NCBI GenBank assembly: GCA_937995735.1
Contig: CALKIZ010000061.1
Coordinates: forward strand, 1 to 64,000
DNA from: an uncultured Neomegalonema sp.
Lineage (GTDB): Bacteria > Pseudomonadota > Alphaproteobacteria > Rhodobacterales > Rhodobacteraceae
Length of the DNA: 64,000 nucleotides
Direction: 5' to 3'
Below the pieces are notes generated by a model, which was not told where the DNA came from, searched no databases, and saw nothing but the letters and a program-made list of their open reading frames with translations. This document shows, piece after piece, positions 49,791 to 58,253 of this stretch. The stretch's first letter is position 1, and every line of letters starts with the position of its first letter. Position numbers and translations under genes: made by a program.

Positions 49791-50327
49791 CTAACTGCTC
49801 TCTTTTTGGACCTGCGTATATTCAAGCTCAACGGGCGTCGCGCGGCCAAAGATCGACACAGCCACTTTGAGGCGCTCGTTCTCGGTATCCACGTCCTCGA
49901 CCATACCCGAGAAGCCATCGAACGGGCCATCGGTCACTTTCACTTGCTCGCCGATCTCGTAAACGATGGTGGAGCGTGGGCGTTCTTCGCCCTCGGCAAC
50001 CGTGTTCATCAGACGATCGACTTCATGTTGGGGTACAGGGCTTGGACGGCCCGACTCTCCAAGAAACCCGACAACACGCGCCGTATTTGTCACAAGATGA
50101 TGAGCGTCATCATCCATCTGCATCTTAATAAGGATGTAGCCGGGAAGTAATTTTTTATCCGTCTGGATTTTTTTACCACGGCGAATCTCGACCGAAGCCT
50201 CGCTCGGCACTTCGATTTGTTCGAATTTATCGCGAATACCTTTTTGATCCGCCGTATTCTCAATCTCCTCCTTCACCTTCTTTTCGAAGTTGGAGTAGAC
50301 GTGAACAGTATACCAACGATGCGCCAT
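49791..50327 (-). CDS. nusG: Transcription elongation factor NusG
   Basis: 178 residues. NGN domain (MAHRWYTVHVYSNFEKKVKE, LLPGYILIKMQMDD) followed by a KOW domain (GEQVKVTDGPFDGFSGMVED). Couples RNA polymerase to Rho and the ribosome. Unusual in being separated from secE by an SDR gene. Confidence 0.96.
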   Translation of the reverse strand: MAHRWYTVHVYSNFEKKVKEEIENTADQKGIRDKFEQIEVPSEASVEIRRGKKIQTDKKLLPGYILIKMQMDDDAHHLVTNTARVVGFLGESGRPSPVPQHEVDRLMNTVAEGEERPRSTIVYEIGEQVKVTDGPFDGFSGMVEDVDTENERLKVAVSIFGRATPVELEYTQVQKESS

Positions 50328-50451
50328 CAGGTCTCCCCGCGCTATGGGCTAAGCGACCCGGCGCGGCTCTTTCAGTCATGTTTTCAGAGCAAGTGCGGTG
50401 TTCTAGCGAGTCGGGGGCAAAAATCAAGCAGGGATTGCAGCAAAGGCATCC

Positions 50452-51219
50452 TCATATCGCGGAGATGCCGCCGGTGATTGAAATTGTCTGCCCCGTCGTC
50501 TTCGATGAAGCCGGACTTGCAAGAAAAACAACCATTTCAGCAATATCTTCCGGGGTCACGATCCCGAGTGCCGCCATTTTTTCCGCTTTGCCGAACAGTT
50601 TGCCGGCGAACTCATGTTTCATCAGCTTGTCGTAGAGCGGTGTCCCGCTCACAATGCTGGGTGTCAGGCAGTTTACGCGAATTCCGTGGCGCTTGGCTTC
50701 AATCGCCATTGTCCGGCAAAACATCGCGATGGATGCCATGGCCGCACCAATGGCACTCTCGCCCGGTGTTGCCAGCTTTCCTGCATCGGATGCCATGCAC
50801 AGCACCGTGCCACCGCCCTGCCCGGTCATATAAGGAAGGACAGCATGAGCCGGTTGGAGAATCGGGGCTTGGATGTCGTTTATTGTCGGGATCAGGTCTT
50901 GCGGGGCGATCTTGTGCAGCAAAGACGGCATCGGATCACCGCCCCCGCAACTCAGCAAGAGATCAATGCCGCCCATCGAGGCATTTGCTTGCCCGGCCAG
51001 CGCCACGGTTTGCGCAGGGTCAGAGGCATCGCACTGCATGTAAGTGACGCGCTCCCCCAGCAAATCTGCGGCTTTCGCACCCCGTTCCGCATTGCGGCCA
51101 GCAATAACAATATGGGCAACATCTGCTTCAATCAGCCGTTTGGCACAAGAGAACCCGATGCCCGCAGTCCCTCCGACGACCAGGGCGCGGGTTTCTGAAA
51201 GCTGTTGAACTAAGGGCAT
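50452..51219 (-). CDS. SDR-family protein lacking the catalytic Tyr and Lys
   Basis: 255-residue Rossmann protein of the short-chain dehydrogenase/reductase type: cofactor loop VVGGTAGIGFSCAK near the N-terminus and the C-terminal RVNCLTPSIVSGTPLY. In the active site the usual Y-x3-K is replaced: PGESAIGAAMASI has Ile for Tyr and Met for Lys, and the NNAG motif is changed to SCGGGD. It is therefore probably not a normal reductase; ligand sensing or another chemistry are possible. It sits 18 bp after secE and 124 bp before nusG on the same strand. Confidence 0.85.
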   Translation of the reverse strand: MPLVQQLSETRALVVGGTAGIGFSCAKRLIEADVAHIVIAGRNAERGAKAADLLGERVTYMQCDASDPAQTVALAGQANASMGGIDLLLSCGGGDPMPSLLHKIAPQDLIPTINDIQAPILQPAHAVLPYMTGQGGGTVLCMASDAGKLATPGESAIGAAMASIAMFCRTMAIEAKRHGIRVNCLTPSIVSGTPLYDKLMKHEFAGKLFGKAEKMAALGIVTPEDIAEMVVFLASPASSKTTGQTISITGGISAI

Positions 51220-51236
51220 TTGAGGGTAAGGGGCGC

Positions 51237-51434
51237 TTAGGCCCCGATAGAAACAACAGCTTGGATAAAGATATCCAAAATCTTATCCACAATCAGAAAA
51301 AAGATCGACGTCAGTGTCGCCATAATCAGAACCATAATGGTCGTGGTCACGGTTTCCTTGCGGGTCGGCCATGTCACTTTTGCAGTCTCGGCACGGACTT
51401 GCTGAATAAACTGCGCTGGATTCGTTGTTGCCAT
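51237..51434 (-). CDS. secE: Protein translocase subunit SecE
   Basis: 65 residues, minimal alphaproteobacterial form with an amphipathic segment (FIQQVRAETAKVTWPTRKET) and one transmembrane helix. Clamps SecY. Directly downstream of tRNA-Trp, a very common arrangement. Confidence 0.95.
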   Translation of the reverse strand: MATTNPAQFIQQVRAETAKVTWPTRKETVTTTIMVLIMATLTSIFFLIVDKILDIFIQAVVSIGA

Positions 51435-51457
51435 GATATCCTACCGTTTCTTTCGCG

Positions 51458-51533
51458 TGGCAGGGGAGACAGGACTCGAACCTGCGACCCTCGGTTTTGG
51501 AGACCGGTACTCTACCAACTGAGCTACTCCCCT
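51458..51533 (-). tRNA. tRNA-Trp (CCA anticodon)
   Basis: 76 nt cloverleaf with a 7 bp acceptor stem (AGGGGAG), D arm AGCTCAGTTGGTAGAG, anticodon loop CTCCAAA, T arm GGTTCGAGTCC and an encoded CCA end. Leads the secE-nusG cluster. Confidence 0.97.
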
Positions 51534-51707
51534 ATACGCGAACCGCGTCTATATAGGTTTGTTTCCGGCGGTGCAATAACGGCGTTTATGTTGTTCGGAC
51601 CGCTACAGCGAAAAAATCAATGGCAGCGCTGTTTTGCAGGACCCTGTCTGAAAATCGTCTTTGGTGTAAAACAACAGACAAGAAACCCTCTCACGATGAA
51701 ATAAATG

Positions 51708-52463
51708 CTAACTTGCGAAGGTGATTAAAAAATCTTCTCTTTTTTCCCTATTGGGTTGATCTAAAGCCTCCGGATAGAGCACGGCTTCATCATTAGTCTT
51801 GGCGTATCTGCTAAATGTCAGTTCCAGAACTGTCGGCATTCCGGACTTTGTAGCCGGAGCGTAATTATTTGCGTGTATATGGATGAGGTTCAGCTCAAAA
51901 CTTTCTTTGAATTTCACGATTTTTTCTATGTGTACATCAACATCGTGGAACTCAATTGCCAGGCCGCTCAGTTTTTTCTGATTTTTAATAATTGAATCTA
52001 AGCATCGGTATTCACTGCCTTCAATATCCATCTTTACAAATGACTTATCAGCACAGAATTCTGAAAATACATTGTCCATGGAAATGTGCAGGCCGCCGGA
52101 GTCCAGCCCAACGAATCTTTTTTCGTGATGATTGCTTCCGGTAAAGAACTTTTTGTACTTTAAGTACTTTACATAATATTCATATGATTTCCTGAATTTT
52201 AAATCTAAAAACTCTTTTCGAACATGCCGAAAGAACAATCCTTTTTTGGTAGAAGCGTCAAAGGCATGTAGAGGGACAGGCTTGAGCTTTAAAAAGTCTT
52301 CTTCAAAGGACCAATTCGTTTCTATTCCGAAAGACAAAAGCATCTCCGAATTCAAAATATCCGATTTCGAAACGACATAACCGCCATCATTATCAGAGCC
52401 AACTCTGACTAAATCCAAGCCTTTGCTGTGAATTAATGATCTCGGCAATTTCGCGATAATCAT
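51708..52463 (-). CDS. FkbM-type SAM methyltransferase, AT-rich
   Basis: 251 residues. Contains the family entry LVRVGSDNDGGYVV, a SAM-fold segment MLLSFGIETNWSFEEDF and the conserved KMDIEGSEYRCLDSI. FkbM-type enzymes methylate sugars or small molecules, often in surface polysaccharide genes. Its codon use and AT content differ clearly from the neighbours, so recent transfer is likely. No glycan genes flank it. The canonical GxGxG is degenerate, so activity is uncertain. The 190 bp upstream hold no gene I can support. Confidence 0.75.
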   Translation of the reverse strand: MIIAKLPRSLIHSKGLDLVRVGSDNDGGYVVSKSDILNSEMLLSFGIETNWSFEEDFLKLKPVPLHAFDASTKKGLFFRHVRKEFLDLKFRKSYEYYVKYLKYKKFFTGSNHHEKRFVGLDSGGLHISMDNVFSEFCADKSFVKMDIEGSEYRCLDSIIKNQKKLSGLAIEFHDVDVHIEKIVKFKESFELNLIHIHANNYAPATKSGMPTVLELTFSRYAKTNDEAVLYPEALDQPNREKREDFLITFAS

Positions 52464-52622
52464 TCAAAACCCTTGAGGCTCTAGCGTTTAAAACGCCATG
52501 TTTTATGGCCCAAGATTTATCATGCAATATATTTATGGGAAGGCGTTTTGAGATTTCGCAGAAGTCAGGCTGCGCCCTCTCGAGGTTTCCGCAAAAATGA
52601 ACTAATGCGCATGTTGGCGGGC

Positions 52623-52651
52623 GATGCAGCTCCGCTTTGCGAAGCTGCATC
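52623..52651 (-). terminator. Hairpin after the creatinase gene
   Basis: GATGCAGCT and AGCTGCATC pair perfectly (9 bp) 5 bp after the creatinase stop. There is no T run on the minus strand, so it is a probable terminator or mRNA end-stabilising stem. Confidence 0.5.
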
Positions 52652-52655
52652 ATTT

Positions 52656-53891
52656 TCAAGCAGCAACGATATTGTGGTCCGGCCCGTAGCCGAAGCCGGT
52701 GATGTTCTCGGGGCCGTCTTCGCCAAGGACAACGATGTCGTGTTCGCGATATCCGCCCGCACCGGGCTGACCTTCAGGGATTGTCAACATCGGCTCCATA
52801 GACACGACCATGCCTTTGGTGAGTTCTGTGTCGATGTCTTCGCGCAACTCGAGGCCCGCTTCGCGCCCGTAATAATGGGAGAGCACACCGAAGGAATGCC
52901 CGTATCCAAAGGAGCGGTACTGCAAAAGATCGCGCGAGCCGAAAAAGTCGTTGATCTCCGCACAGATGCCAGAACAGGTGGCCCCTCCTTTGATAAGCGA
53001 CAGTCCAAGCTCGTGTGCGCCGACATTGGCTTCCCAGAGTTTCAGGGAAGCGGCATCCGGTTCACCAATGAACAACGTGCGCTCTAGCGCGGTGTAATAC
53101 CCGGAAATCATCGGAAAGGTGTTGAGGCTCAGGATATCGCCCGCCTCTAACTTGCGTGTCGTGACGGGGTTATGTGCGCCGTCCGTATTGAGGCCGGACT
53201 GAAACCAGACCCAGTTATCGCGCATCTCACTGTCGGGGTGGGAACGGGCAATTTCCGCCTCCATCGCATCGCGGCCAGCCATCGCCACATCAATCTCGCG
53301 CGTACCGACGCGGATCGCATCGCGCACGGCTTCACCGCCAATATCGGCCACCCGAGCACCTTCGCGGATCAATGCAATTTCCTCGGCTGATTTGACCATG
53401 CGCTGGGTCATGGTCGCGCCCGCAAGGTCGATTGTCTCCGAGCCGAGAAACTCGGACAGTTTAGCATGTTGGGCGAGGGTCAGATGGTCGCCTTCAATGC
53501 CTGTGCGCTTGGCGGTCCCGACGATATCTTTTACCGCGCGCCAGTAATTGTCGCGCTTCCAATCGGTATAAACGACGTTCTCATCCGCGCTTCTGCGCCA
53601 GGGCTGTCCGCCGTCAATATTGGCTGAAACAGTAACCGAACGGTCTTTCGTCACCACACAGGCATAGGGCCGCCCGAACGCGCAATAGAGAAAGCCGGAA
53701 TAATAAGCGACGCCATGCATCGACGTGAGAATGGTCGCTTCAATATCCTGCTGCGTCATGATCGCACGCAAGCCCGCTAGCCGCCGATCATATTCGGCGC
53801 GGCTGAAAATCATCGGGGCTTTTTTCCCGTTATGGTAGGTGAAAAATTCCGGGCGAACAGGAAGTTCATGTTTTAAGAGTGCTTGAGTCAT
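52656..53891 (-). CDS. Creatinase (creatine amidinohydrolase)
   Basis: Hydrolyses creatine to sarcosine and urea; pita-bread (M24) fold without metal catalysis. 411 residues, matching known creatinases. Distinct marks: TSMHGVAYYSGFLYCAFGRP, GGQPWRRS and TDWKRDNYWRAV, the active-site His in LNTDGAHNPVTTR, and FGYGHSFGVLSHYYGREAGL. The ATG at 53891 follows GGAGG; the frame goes 28 codons further upstream without family likeness. No sarcosine oxidase or urease genes lie beside it. Dipeptidase-like relatives are an alternative but the motifs favour creatinase. Confidence 0.88.
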   Translation of the reverse strand: MTQALLKHELPVRPEFFTYHNGKKAPMIFSRAEYDRRLAGLRAIMTQQDIEATILTSMHGVAYYSGFLYCAFGRPYACVVTKDRSVTVSANIDGGQPWRRSADENVVYTDWKRDNYWRAVKDIVGTAKRTGIEGDHLTLAQHAKLSEFLGSETIDLAGATMTQRMVKSAEEIALIREGARVADIGGEAVRDAIRVGTREIDVAMAGRDAMEAEIARSHPDSEMRDNWVWFQSGLNTDGAHNPVTTRKLEAGDILSLNTFPMISGYYTALERTLFIGEPDAASLKLWEANVGAHELGLSLIKGGATCSGICAEINDFFGSRDLLQYRSFGYGHSFGVLSHYYGREAGLELREDIDTELTKGMVVSMEPMLTIPEGQPGAGGYREHDIVVLGEDGPENITGFGYGPDHNIVAA

Positions 53892-54155
53892 CGTGACCTC
53901 CAAAAGCACGGAAGTCAGAGGCGAACCCCCAATCTTCCGATTGAAAGTCCCGGCGTTCAGGATGAAAATGAGCAAGAGCCGACAAAACCCTCCGGCGACG
54001 CCATCGCCAATACGCTCGCTGTATTTGTCATACTTTTCTTATGGGTTTTCTGGTCAGATAACGTCACATCATGTCGGTTTTGATGGTGGAAACGAACGAC
54101 GGCTCATCAGCTTGAGGATCGCCCGATATAAAATTTGACTTGCCAAGCCTAAATT

Positions 54156-54170
54156 GTTCTTGTTATGTTC
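54156..54170 (+). promoter_or_regulatory. LexA SOS box, perfect GTTC-N7-GTTC
   Basis: GTTCTTGTTATGTTC, an exact match to the LexA operator of Rhodobacterales, 38 bp before the ATG at 54209. A damage-inducible promoter is expected. Confidence 0.75.
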
Positions 54171-54208
54171 AAATTTATCAGCCGCTGAACTGGACACAGT
54201 TTTCTCAC

Positions 54209-54901
54209 ATGCCTTTCGACCCCGCCACTATGATTGAATATAACCGATTGGCGCTGTTGCGTCTGTTGGCGGGACTGTTAGCGCATGTCGAAAGTACCGC
54301 TGATGCAGTGCAAATCAGCTTACTGCCCCGTTCTAAGCGTTGGGCGGTTCTGAAAACATTACGCGCAGCAGAATCTGCGGGGCGGCGTTTGATTGCGGCC
54401 TTGGCGCATCGGGTCACTCTGCCTGATTACGTGCCGCGTCCGCGCGGAACCGGCAAAAATACCCGCTCTCGAAACACGTCGAAATCGAGCCGCAGCGTGG
54501 GCTTTCCTATGTTCGACTCACTGCCGAAATCGGGAGCAGCGCGGCAAAAGCGCCCTTTGATCGAACCGCGTATTCTCAGTTTTGACGAACCGATCACTCC
54601 GCAAATCATCCCTGAAGCCGTTGATCTCTCTCCCGATGATTTGATTGATTCATCAAGCGTTTACGGGCGCATTCATGGCTTGCAAAGAGCATTGGAAGAT
54701 TTAGAGGCCCGCGCAAAGCGCTTTGCACAAGAATTAAAGCGTCGCCGTCATCCGGCTTGCCAACGCCCGAAACGGGCAACAGGGCTGCGCCCCGGCTTAC
54801 CCCCCGGATACCGTAAGCGTATCACCCATGAAATCGACGAGATTCTAAGGGATTGCATGGAGCTGGAGCGCTGGATGCAAAAGACGCCGGACACCTCTTA
54901 A
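54209..54901 (+). CDS. Unknown protein, member 2 of a LexA-box paralogous pair
   Basis: Not recognised. About 230 residues. Homologous along its length to the protein at 9087: NRLALLRLLAGLL, AESAGRRLIAAL...LPDYVPRP, a basic Ser/Arg linker (KNTRSRNTSKSSRS), LQRALEDLEARAKRFAQEL, and GLPPGYRKRITHEIDEIL-x-DC. The start is set by the shared 7-residue leader before a second Met; the longer open frame would run through the LexA box. Transcribed alone, upstream of tRNA-Gly on the other strand. Confidence 0.8.
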   Translation: MPFDPATMIEYNRLALLRLLAGLLAHVESTADAVQISLLPRSKRWAVLKTLRAAESAGRRLIAALAHRVTLPDYVPRPRGTGKNTRSRNTSKSSRSVGFPMFDSLPKSGAARQKRPLIEPRILSFDEPITPQIIPEAVDLSPDDLIDSSSVYGRIHGLQRALEDLEARAKRFAQELKRRRHPACQRPKRATGLRPGLPPGYRKRITHEIDEILRDCMELERWMQKTPDTS

Positions 54902-55002
54902 CCCGATGTAATATTTAGTGCTTTTATCCCGCTTTGAAGACGAAGCGGGGGTGCAGGTGTGCTCGCAGGTCAAGCGCTTTTGGAAAGTTCGCTCAGGCTC
55001 TC

Positions 55003-55045
55003 AGTGGTTTACCCTCATTGCCTTCGGCACTGCGCGTAAACCACT
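55003..55045. repeat. 10 bp inverted repeat with nested stem near tRNA-Gly
   Basis: AGTGGTTTAC and GTAAACCACT are exact complements enclosing an inner TGCC-TTC-GGCA stem. The stretch 54902-55110 has no gene. Confidence 0.65.
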
Positions 55046-55082
55046 TGCCGCCGGGAAAACTGCACTTACGGATGGTTGAGAC

Positions 55083-55107
55083 GTAAAAATTGCTTTTCAA
55101 TTTTTAC
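55083..55107 (-). terminator. AT-rich hairpin 3' of tRNA-Gly
   Basis: GTAAAAATTG and CAATTTTTAC (10 bp, 5-base loop) begin 4 bp after the tRNA 3' end on its strand. The stem is AT-rich and no T tract follows, so it may act as a weak terminator or processing signal. Confidence 0.5.
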
Positions 55108-55110
55108 TCT

Positions 55111-55184
55111 TGGAGCGGGCGGCGGGAATCGAACCCGCGTCATCAGCTTGGAAGGCTGAGGTCTTACCATTACACAACGCCCGC
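55111..55184 (-). tRNA. tRNA-Gly (TCC anticodon)
   Basis: 74 nt cloverleaf: acceptor GCGGGCG, anticodon loop CTTCCAA, T arm GGGTTCGATTCCC, encoded CCA end. Reads GGA and GGG glycine codons. Confidence 0.97.
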
Positions 55185-55314
55185 GCACCAAGGAGTGCAG
55201 CACAGAAAATTTTTGTGCAGACCCGTTTCATAGCGATGCCGGACGCGGCGGGCAAGGGGTTTGCGTCACTGATTTTCGTTCTATTTCATCAGATAATTGT
55301 TTGAGAGGATTGTT

Positions 55315-55938
55315 ATGACTTTGCGTATTGTCTTGATCGCCTTTATCGCCAGCACAGTTTTGCTGTCTTGTTCCAGCGTCTCCGGAGACACCGAAATGCC
55401 GGGATATGCTGTCGAACGCGCTGACGAATCCTTTGAAATCCGTCGATATGAACCTGTGCTTTATGCCGAAGTCACCACCAGCGGCACACGGCAAGAAGCC
55501 GCCGGCAAAGCCTTTCGGCAGCTCGCGGCCTATATTTTCAATGAAGAACGTCCCGAAGGCGGTATCGCCATGACCGCGCCAGTGATCACTCAGCCGCGTG
55601 AGAAAATCGCGATGACTGCGCCCGTTTTACAGGCTGAGGGCGGCGGCGGTGAATGGACGATGGCGTTTTCAATGCCGCCGGAATGGACTTTGGCGACCCT
55701 GCCAAAACCGCAAAATCCCGGTATTCGTCTTTATGAAGAACCGAGCCGCACTGTCGCCGCCGTGCGATTCTCCGGGCGGGCCAATGATTCGATGCTCCTA
55801 CGCAATGAAGAGCGCCTGGTGGCATGGATGACCGCCAATGGCATTGTCGCAGACGGTCCCGCTGAATATGCGTTCTACGATGCGCCTTGGGTGGTTGGAC
55901 CCTTGCGCCGCAATGAGGTTCTCATTCCGATCAAATAA
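55315..55938 (+). CDS. SOUL-family heme-binding lipoprotein
   Basis: 207 residues. The N-terminus is a lipoprotein signal with lipobox LLSC (Cys near 20), placing it at an envelope membrane. The mature part has the SOUL signatures YAVERADESFEIRRYEPVLY, GIAMTAPVITQ and KIAMTAPVL, and the closing FYDAPWVVGPLRRNEVLIP. Bacterial SOUL proteins bind tetrapyrroles or act in esterase-like roles; the function here is unproven. The ATG at 55315 is preferred over a TTG six codons earlier because of GAGAGG upstream. Link to the pigment genes is only thematic. Confidence 0.88.
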   Translation: MTLRIVLIAFIASTVLLSCSSVSGDTEMPGYAVERADESFEIRRYEPVLYAEVTTSGTRQEAAGKAFRQLAAYIFNEERPEGGIAMTAPVITQPREKIAMTAPVLQAEGGGGEWTMAFSMPPEWTLATLPKPQNPGIRLYEEPSRTVAAVRFSGRANDSMLLRNEERLVAWMTANGIVADGPAEYAFYDAPWVVGPLRRNEVLIPIK

Positions 55939-56104
55939 GCATCAGAAGTACGGCAGGAAAATCATCGCCCCCATGACCACCGCGCCCATCGCGCATATCA
56001 GGACAGCGCTGCCTGATTTTTCGTAACGATCCTTATTATGCTCACAGCTTGTATCATCGCCCCTGTTTGAATAGGTGTTTAGGCCCACCGTTGGAGGTTC
56101 TGTT

Positions 56105-57823
56105 ATGGCCCGTATTCTCATCACATCCGCCCTGCCTTATATCAATGGCATTAAGCATCTCGGCAATCTGGTCGGCTCGCTGCTGCCATCTGATGCCTAT
56201 GCGCGGTATATGCGTTTGCGCGGTCATGAAGTGATGCTGATCTGCGCTACGGATGAACATGGCACGCCTGCTGAACTGGCCGCTGCAAAAGCCGGAAAGC
56301 CCGTCGAGCAATTCTGCGCGGAAATGTACGAGACACAAAAGACGCTTGGCGAAGGCTTCGGGTTGAGCTTCGATCATTTCGGGCGATCTTCCAATCCGCA
56401 TAATCACAAACTGACCCAACATTTTGCCGGTCGGCTGGCCGAAGCCGGTCTGATTGATGAAGTTATGGAAAAGCAGGTCTATTCAAACGCGGATGGTCGC
56501 TATTTGCCCGACCGGTATATCGAAGGGGCCTGCCCCGCTTGCGGATTTGAAAATGCGCGCGGGGATCAATGCGAGAATTGTACAAAACAGCTTGACCCGA
56601 CAGACCTTATCAATCCGCGCTCGGCAATTTCCGGGTCTACCGATCTTGAAGTCCGCGAGACAAAGCATCTTTATTTACGTCAGTCGAAGCTGCGCGACCG
56701 TTTGCGTGAATGGATCAACACCAAGACAGACTGGCCTGTGCTGACCACATCCATTGCGAAGAAATGGCTGGATGATGGGGATGGCCTGCAAGATCGCGGC
56801 ATCACGCGCGACCTTGACTGGGGAATTCCTGTTCGCAAAGGCGATGAGGAATGGCCGGGCATGGAAGGCAAAGTTTTCTATGTGTGGTTCGATGCTCCTA
56901 TCGAATATATCGCGGGAACGGCAGAATGGGCCGATGCCAATGGCAAAAGCGAAGCGGACTGGCGGAGCTGGTGGCGCGAAGACGAAGGCGCGACTGACGT
57001 AAAATACGTGCAGTTCATGGCCAAGGATAATGTGCCGTTCCACACTCTCAGTTTCCCCGTGACGATTATGGGATCAGGCGAGCCGTGGAAACTGGTCGAT
57101 CACTTAAAGGCATTCAACTGGCTGACCTATGAGGGTGGAAAATTCTCGACTTCTTCCCAGCGCGGGATTTTCATGGATCAGGCGCTGGAATTACTACCAA
57201 GTGATTACTGGCGCTGGTGGCTGTTATCAAATGCTCCAGAGTCTTCCGATTCTGATTTTACATGGGCGGCGTTTCAAGCAGGCTGCAACAAAGACCTCAA
57301 CGACGTGCTCGGGAATTTCGTCAGCCGCGTGACCAAGTTCTGCCGCTCTAAATTTGGCGACTCAGTTCCGTCAGGCGGTGTGCCGGGTGAAGAAGAAGCT
57401 GCGCTGGAAAAAGAGGTGGATACGCGGCTTGACGCCTATGGAACGGCCATGGAAGCCATCGAAATCCGCAAAGCAGCGGCGGAATTACGCGGTATCTGGG
57501 TTGCAGGAAATGAGTATTTGCAGCGCGCTGCACCATGGACCGCCTTTAAAACGGACCCGGATCAAGCCGCGATGGTTATCCGTACCGCCTTCAACCTGAT
57601 GGCACTTTACGCTACGGTTTCCGAACCATTTATTCCCGATGCTTCGAAAGCAATCAATCAATCTCTCGGATGGAGCGGAAAATGGCCCGTGACCGCTAAA
57701 GAGGCCCTCAGCGCGTTGCCTGAAGGCCATGACTTTACTGTTCCCGAAAATCTTTTCAGAAAAATCGATGATGGTGAACGAGATATTTGGAACGCAAAGT
57801 TCAGTGGCGCTTCAACAGCTTAA
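56105..57823 (+). CDS. metG: Methionyl-tRNA synthetase
   Basis: 572-residue class I synthetase that charges tRNA-Met. HIGH motif as HLGN in [16 protein letters not shown]; a single zinc knuckle [17 protein letters not shown]; the second signature as KFSTSSQRG instead of KMSKS. The C-terminal tRNA-binding OB domain found in E. coli is absent. The ATG follows GGAGG; ten upstream in-frame codons are rejected. Monocistronic. Confidence 0.95.
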   Translation: MARILITSALPYINGIKHLGNLVGSLLPSDAYARYMRLRGHEVMLICATDEHGTPAELAAAKAGKPVEQFCAEMYETQKTLGEGFGLSFDHFGRSSNPHNHKLTQHFAGRLAEAGLIDEVMEKQVYSNADGRYLPDRYIEGACPACGFENARGDQCENCTKQLDPTDLINPRSAISGSTDLEVRETKHLYLRQSKLRDRLREWINTKTDWPVLTTSIAKKWLDDGDGLQDRGITRDLDWGIPVRKGDEEWPGMEGKVFYVWFDAPIEYIAGTAEWADANGKSEADWRSWWREDEGATDVKYVQFMAKDNVPFHTLSFPVTIMGSGEPWKLVDHLKAFNWLTYEGGKFSTSSQRGIFMDQALELLPSDYWRWWLLSNAPESSDSDFTWAAFQAGCNKDLNDVLGNFVSRVTKFCRSKFGDSVPSGGVPGEEEAALEKEVDTRLDAYGTAMEAIEIRKAAAELRGIWVAGNEYLQRAAPWTAFKTDPDQAAMVIRTAFNLMALYATVSEPFIPDASKAINQSLGWSGKWPVTAKEALSALPEGHDFTVPENLFRKIDDGERDIWNAKFSGASTA

Positions 57824-57959
57824 AGCAACCGAAGAATAGATTATACATGATACTTTAGAGTTCATTTATACTTAAATTGAAAGTTTTCGTACGCAAGAAA
57901 AACTTCCTTAACCCGGTTATCGGACAGTGTCCTCATCAAAATAAACAGAGGGCAAAATC

Positions 57960-58079
57960 ATGGATTACGAATTTGGTGCAGAAGGCGATTTCGACGTGGA
58001 AGCAATGATTGGTGATTTCGACGTCGATTACGACGATGAATCTCTAACACTTCCAGACGATGAGATGTTTGAGGCTTGA
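57960..58079 (+). CDS. 39-residue, highly acidic peptide
   Basis: MDYEFGAEGDFDVEAMIGDF followed by DVDYDDE... and ending DDEMFEA. Sixteen Asp/Glu and no Lys, Arg or His. GAGG precedes the ATG by 9 bases. Codons are ordinary and the frame is flanked by a structured 3' region with terminator. Such peptides can be DNA mimics, protein-interaction tags or peptide precursors; no family recognised. Too short for a firm coding call. Confidence 0.55.
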   Translation: MDYEFGAEGDFDVEAMIGDFDVDYDDESLTLPDDEMFEA

Positions 58080-58164
58080 TCACACTTCGCACTCCGGTGT
58101 GAACACTCCATACGATATGAGAAGATCGGGCCTCGGTGAATGTTTCGGTCTTCATGTAGACTTT

Positions 58165-58190
58165 GAAGGCGCTTTATGCGCCACTTTTTT
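58165..58190 (+). terminator. Terminator after the acidic peptide
   Basis: GGCGC-TTTAT-GCGCC followed shortly by TTTTTT. Just upstream, GAAGATCG can pair with CGGTCTTC (one wobble), so the 3' region of this transcript is structured. Confidence 0.75.
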
Positions 58191-58253
58191 GAGGTTACGT
58201 GGCGGTCAGACGGCAACCAGCCGCGCGGTCTATGAATGATCGGCGATTAACAC

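Noticed and set aside
52393-52659. 88-codon frame upstream of the FkbM-type gene
   Set aside because: Overlaps the methyltransferase start and the hairpin after creatinase, with no recognisable content.
55942-56124. 60-codon minus frame with a hydrophobic end opposite the metG leader
   Set aside because: The C-terminal part could be a membrane helix, but the only starts lie inside metG and there is no ribosome site; not strong enough to call.
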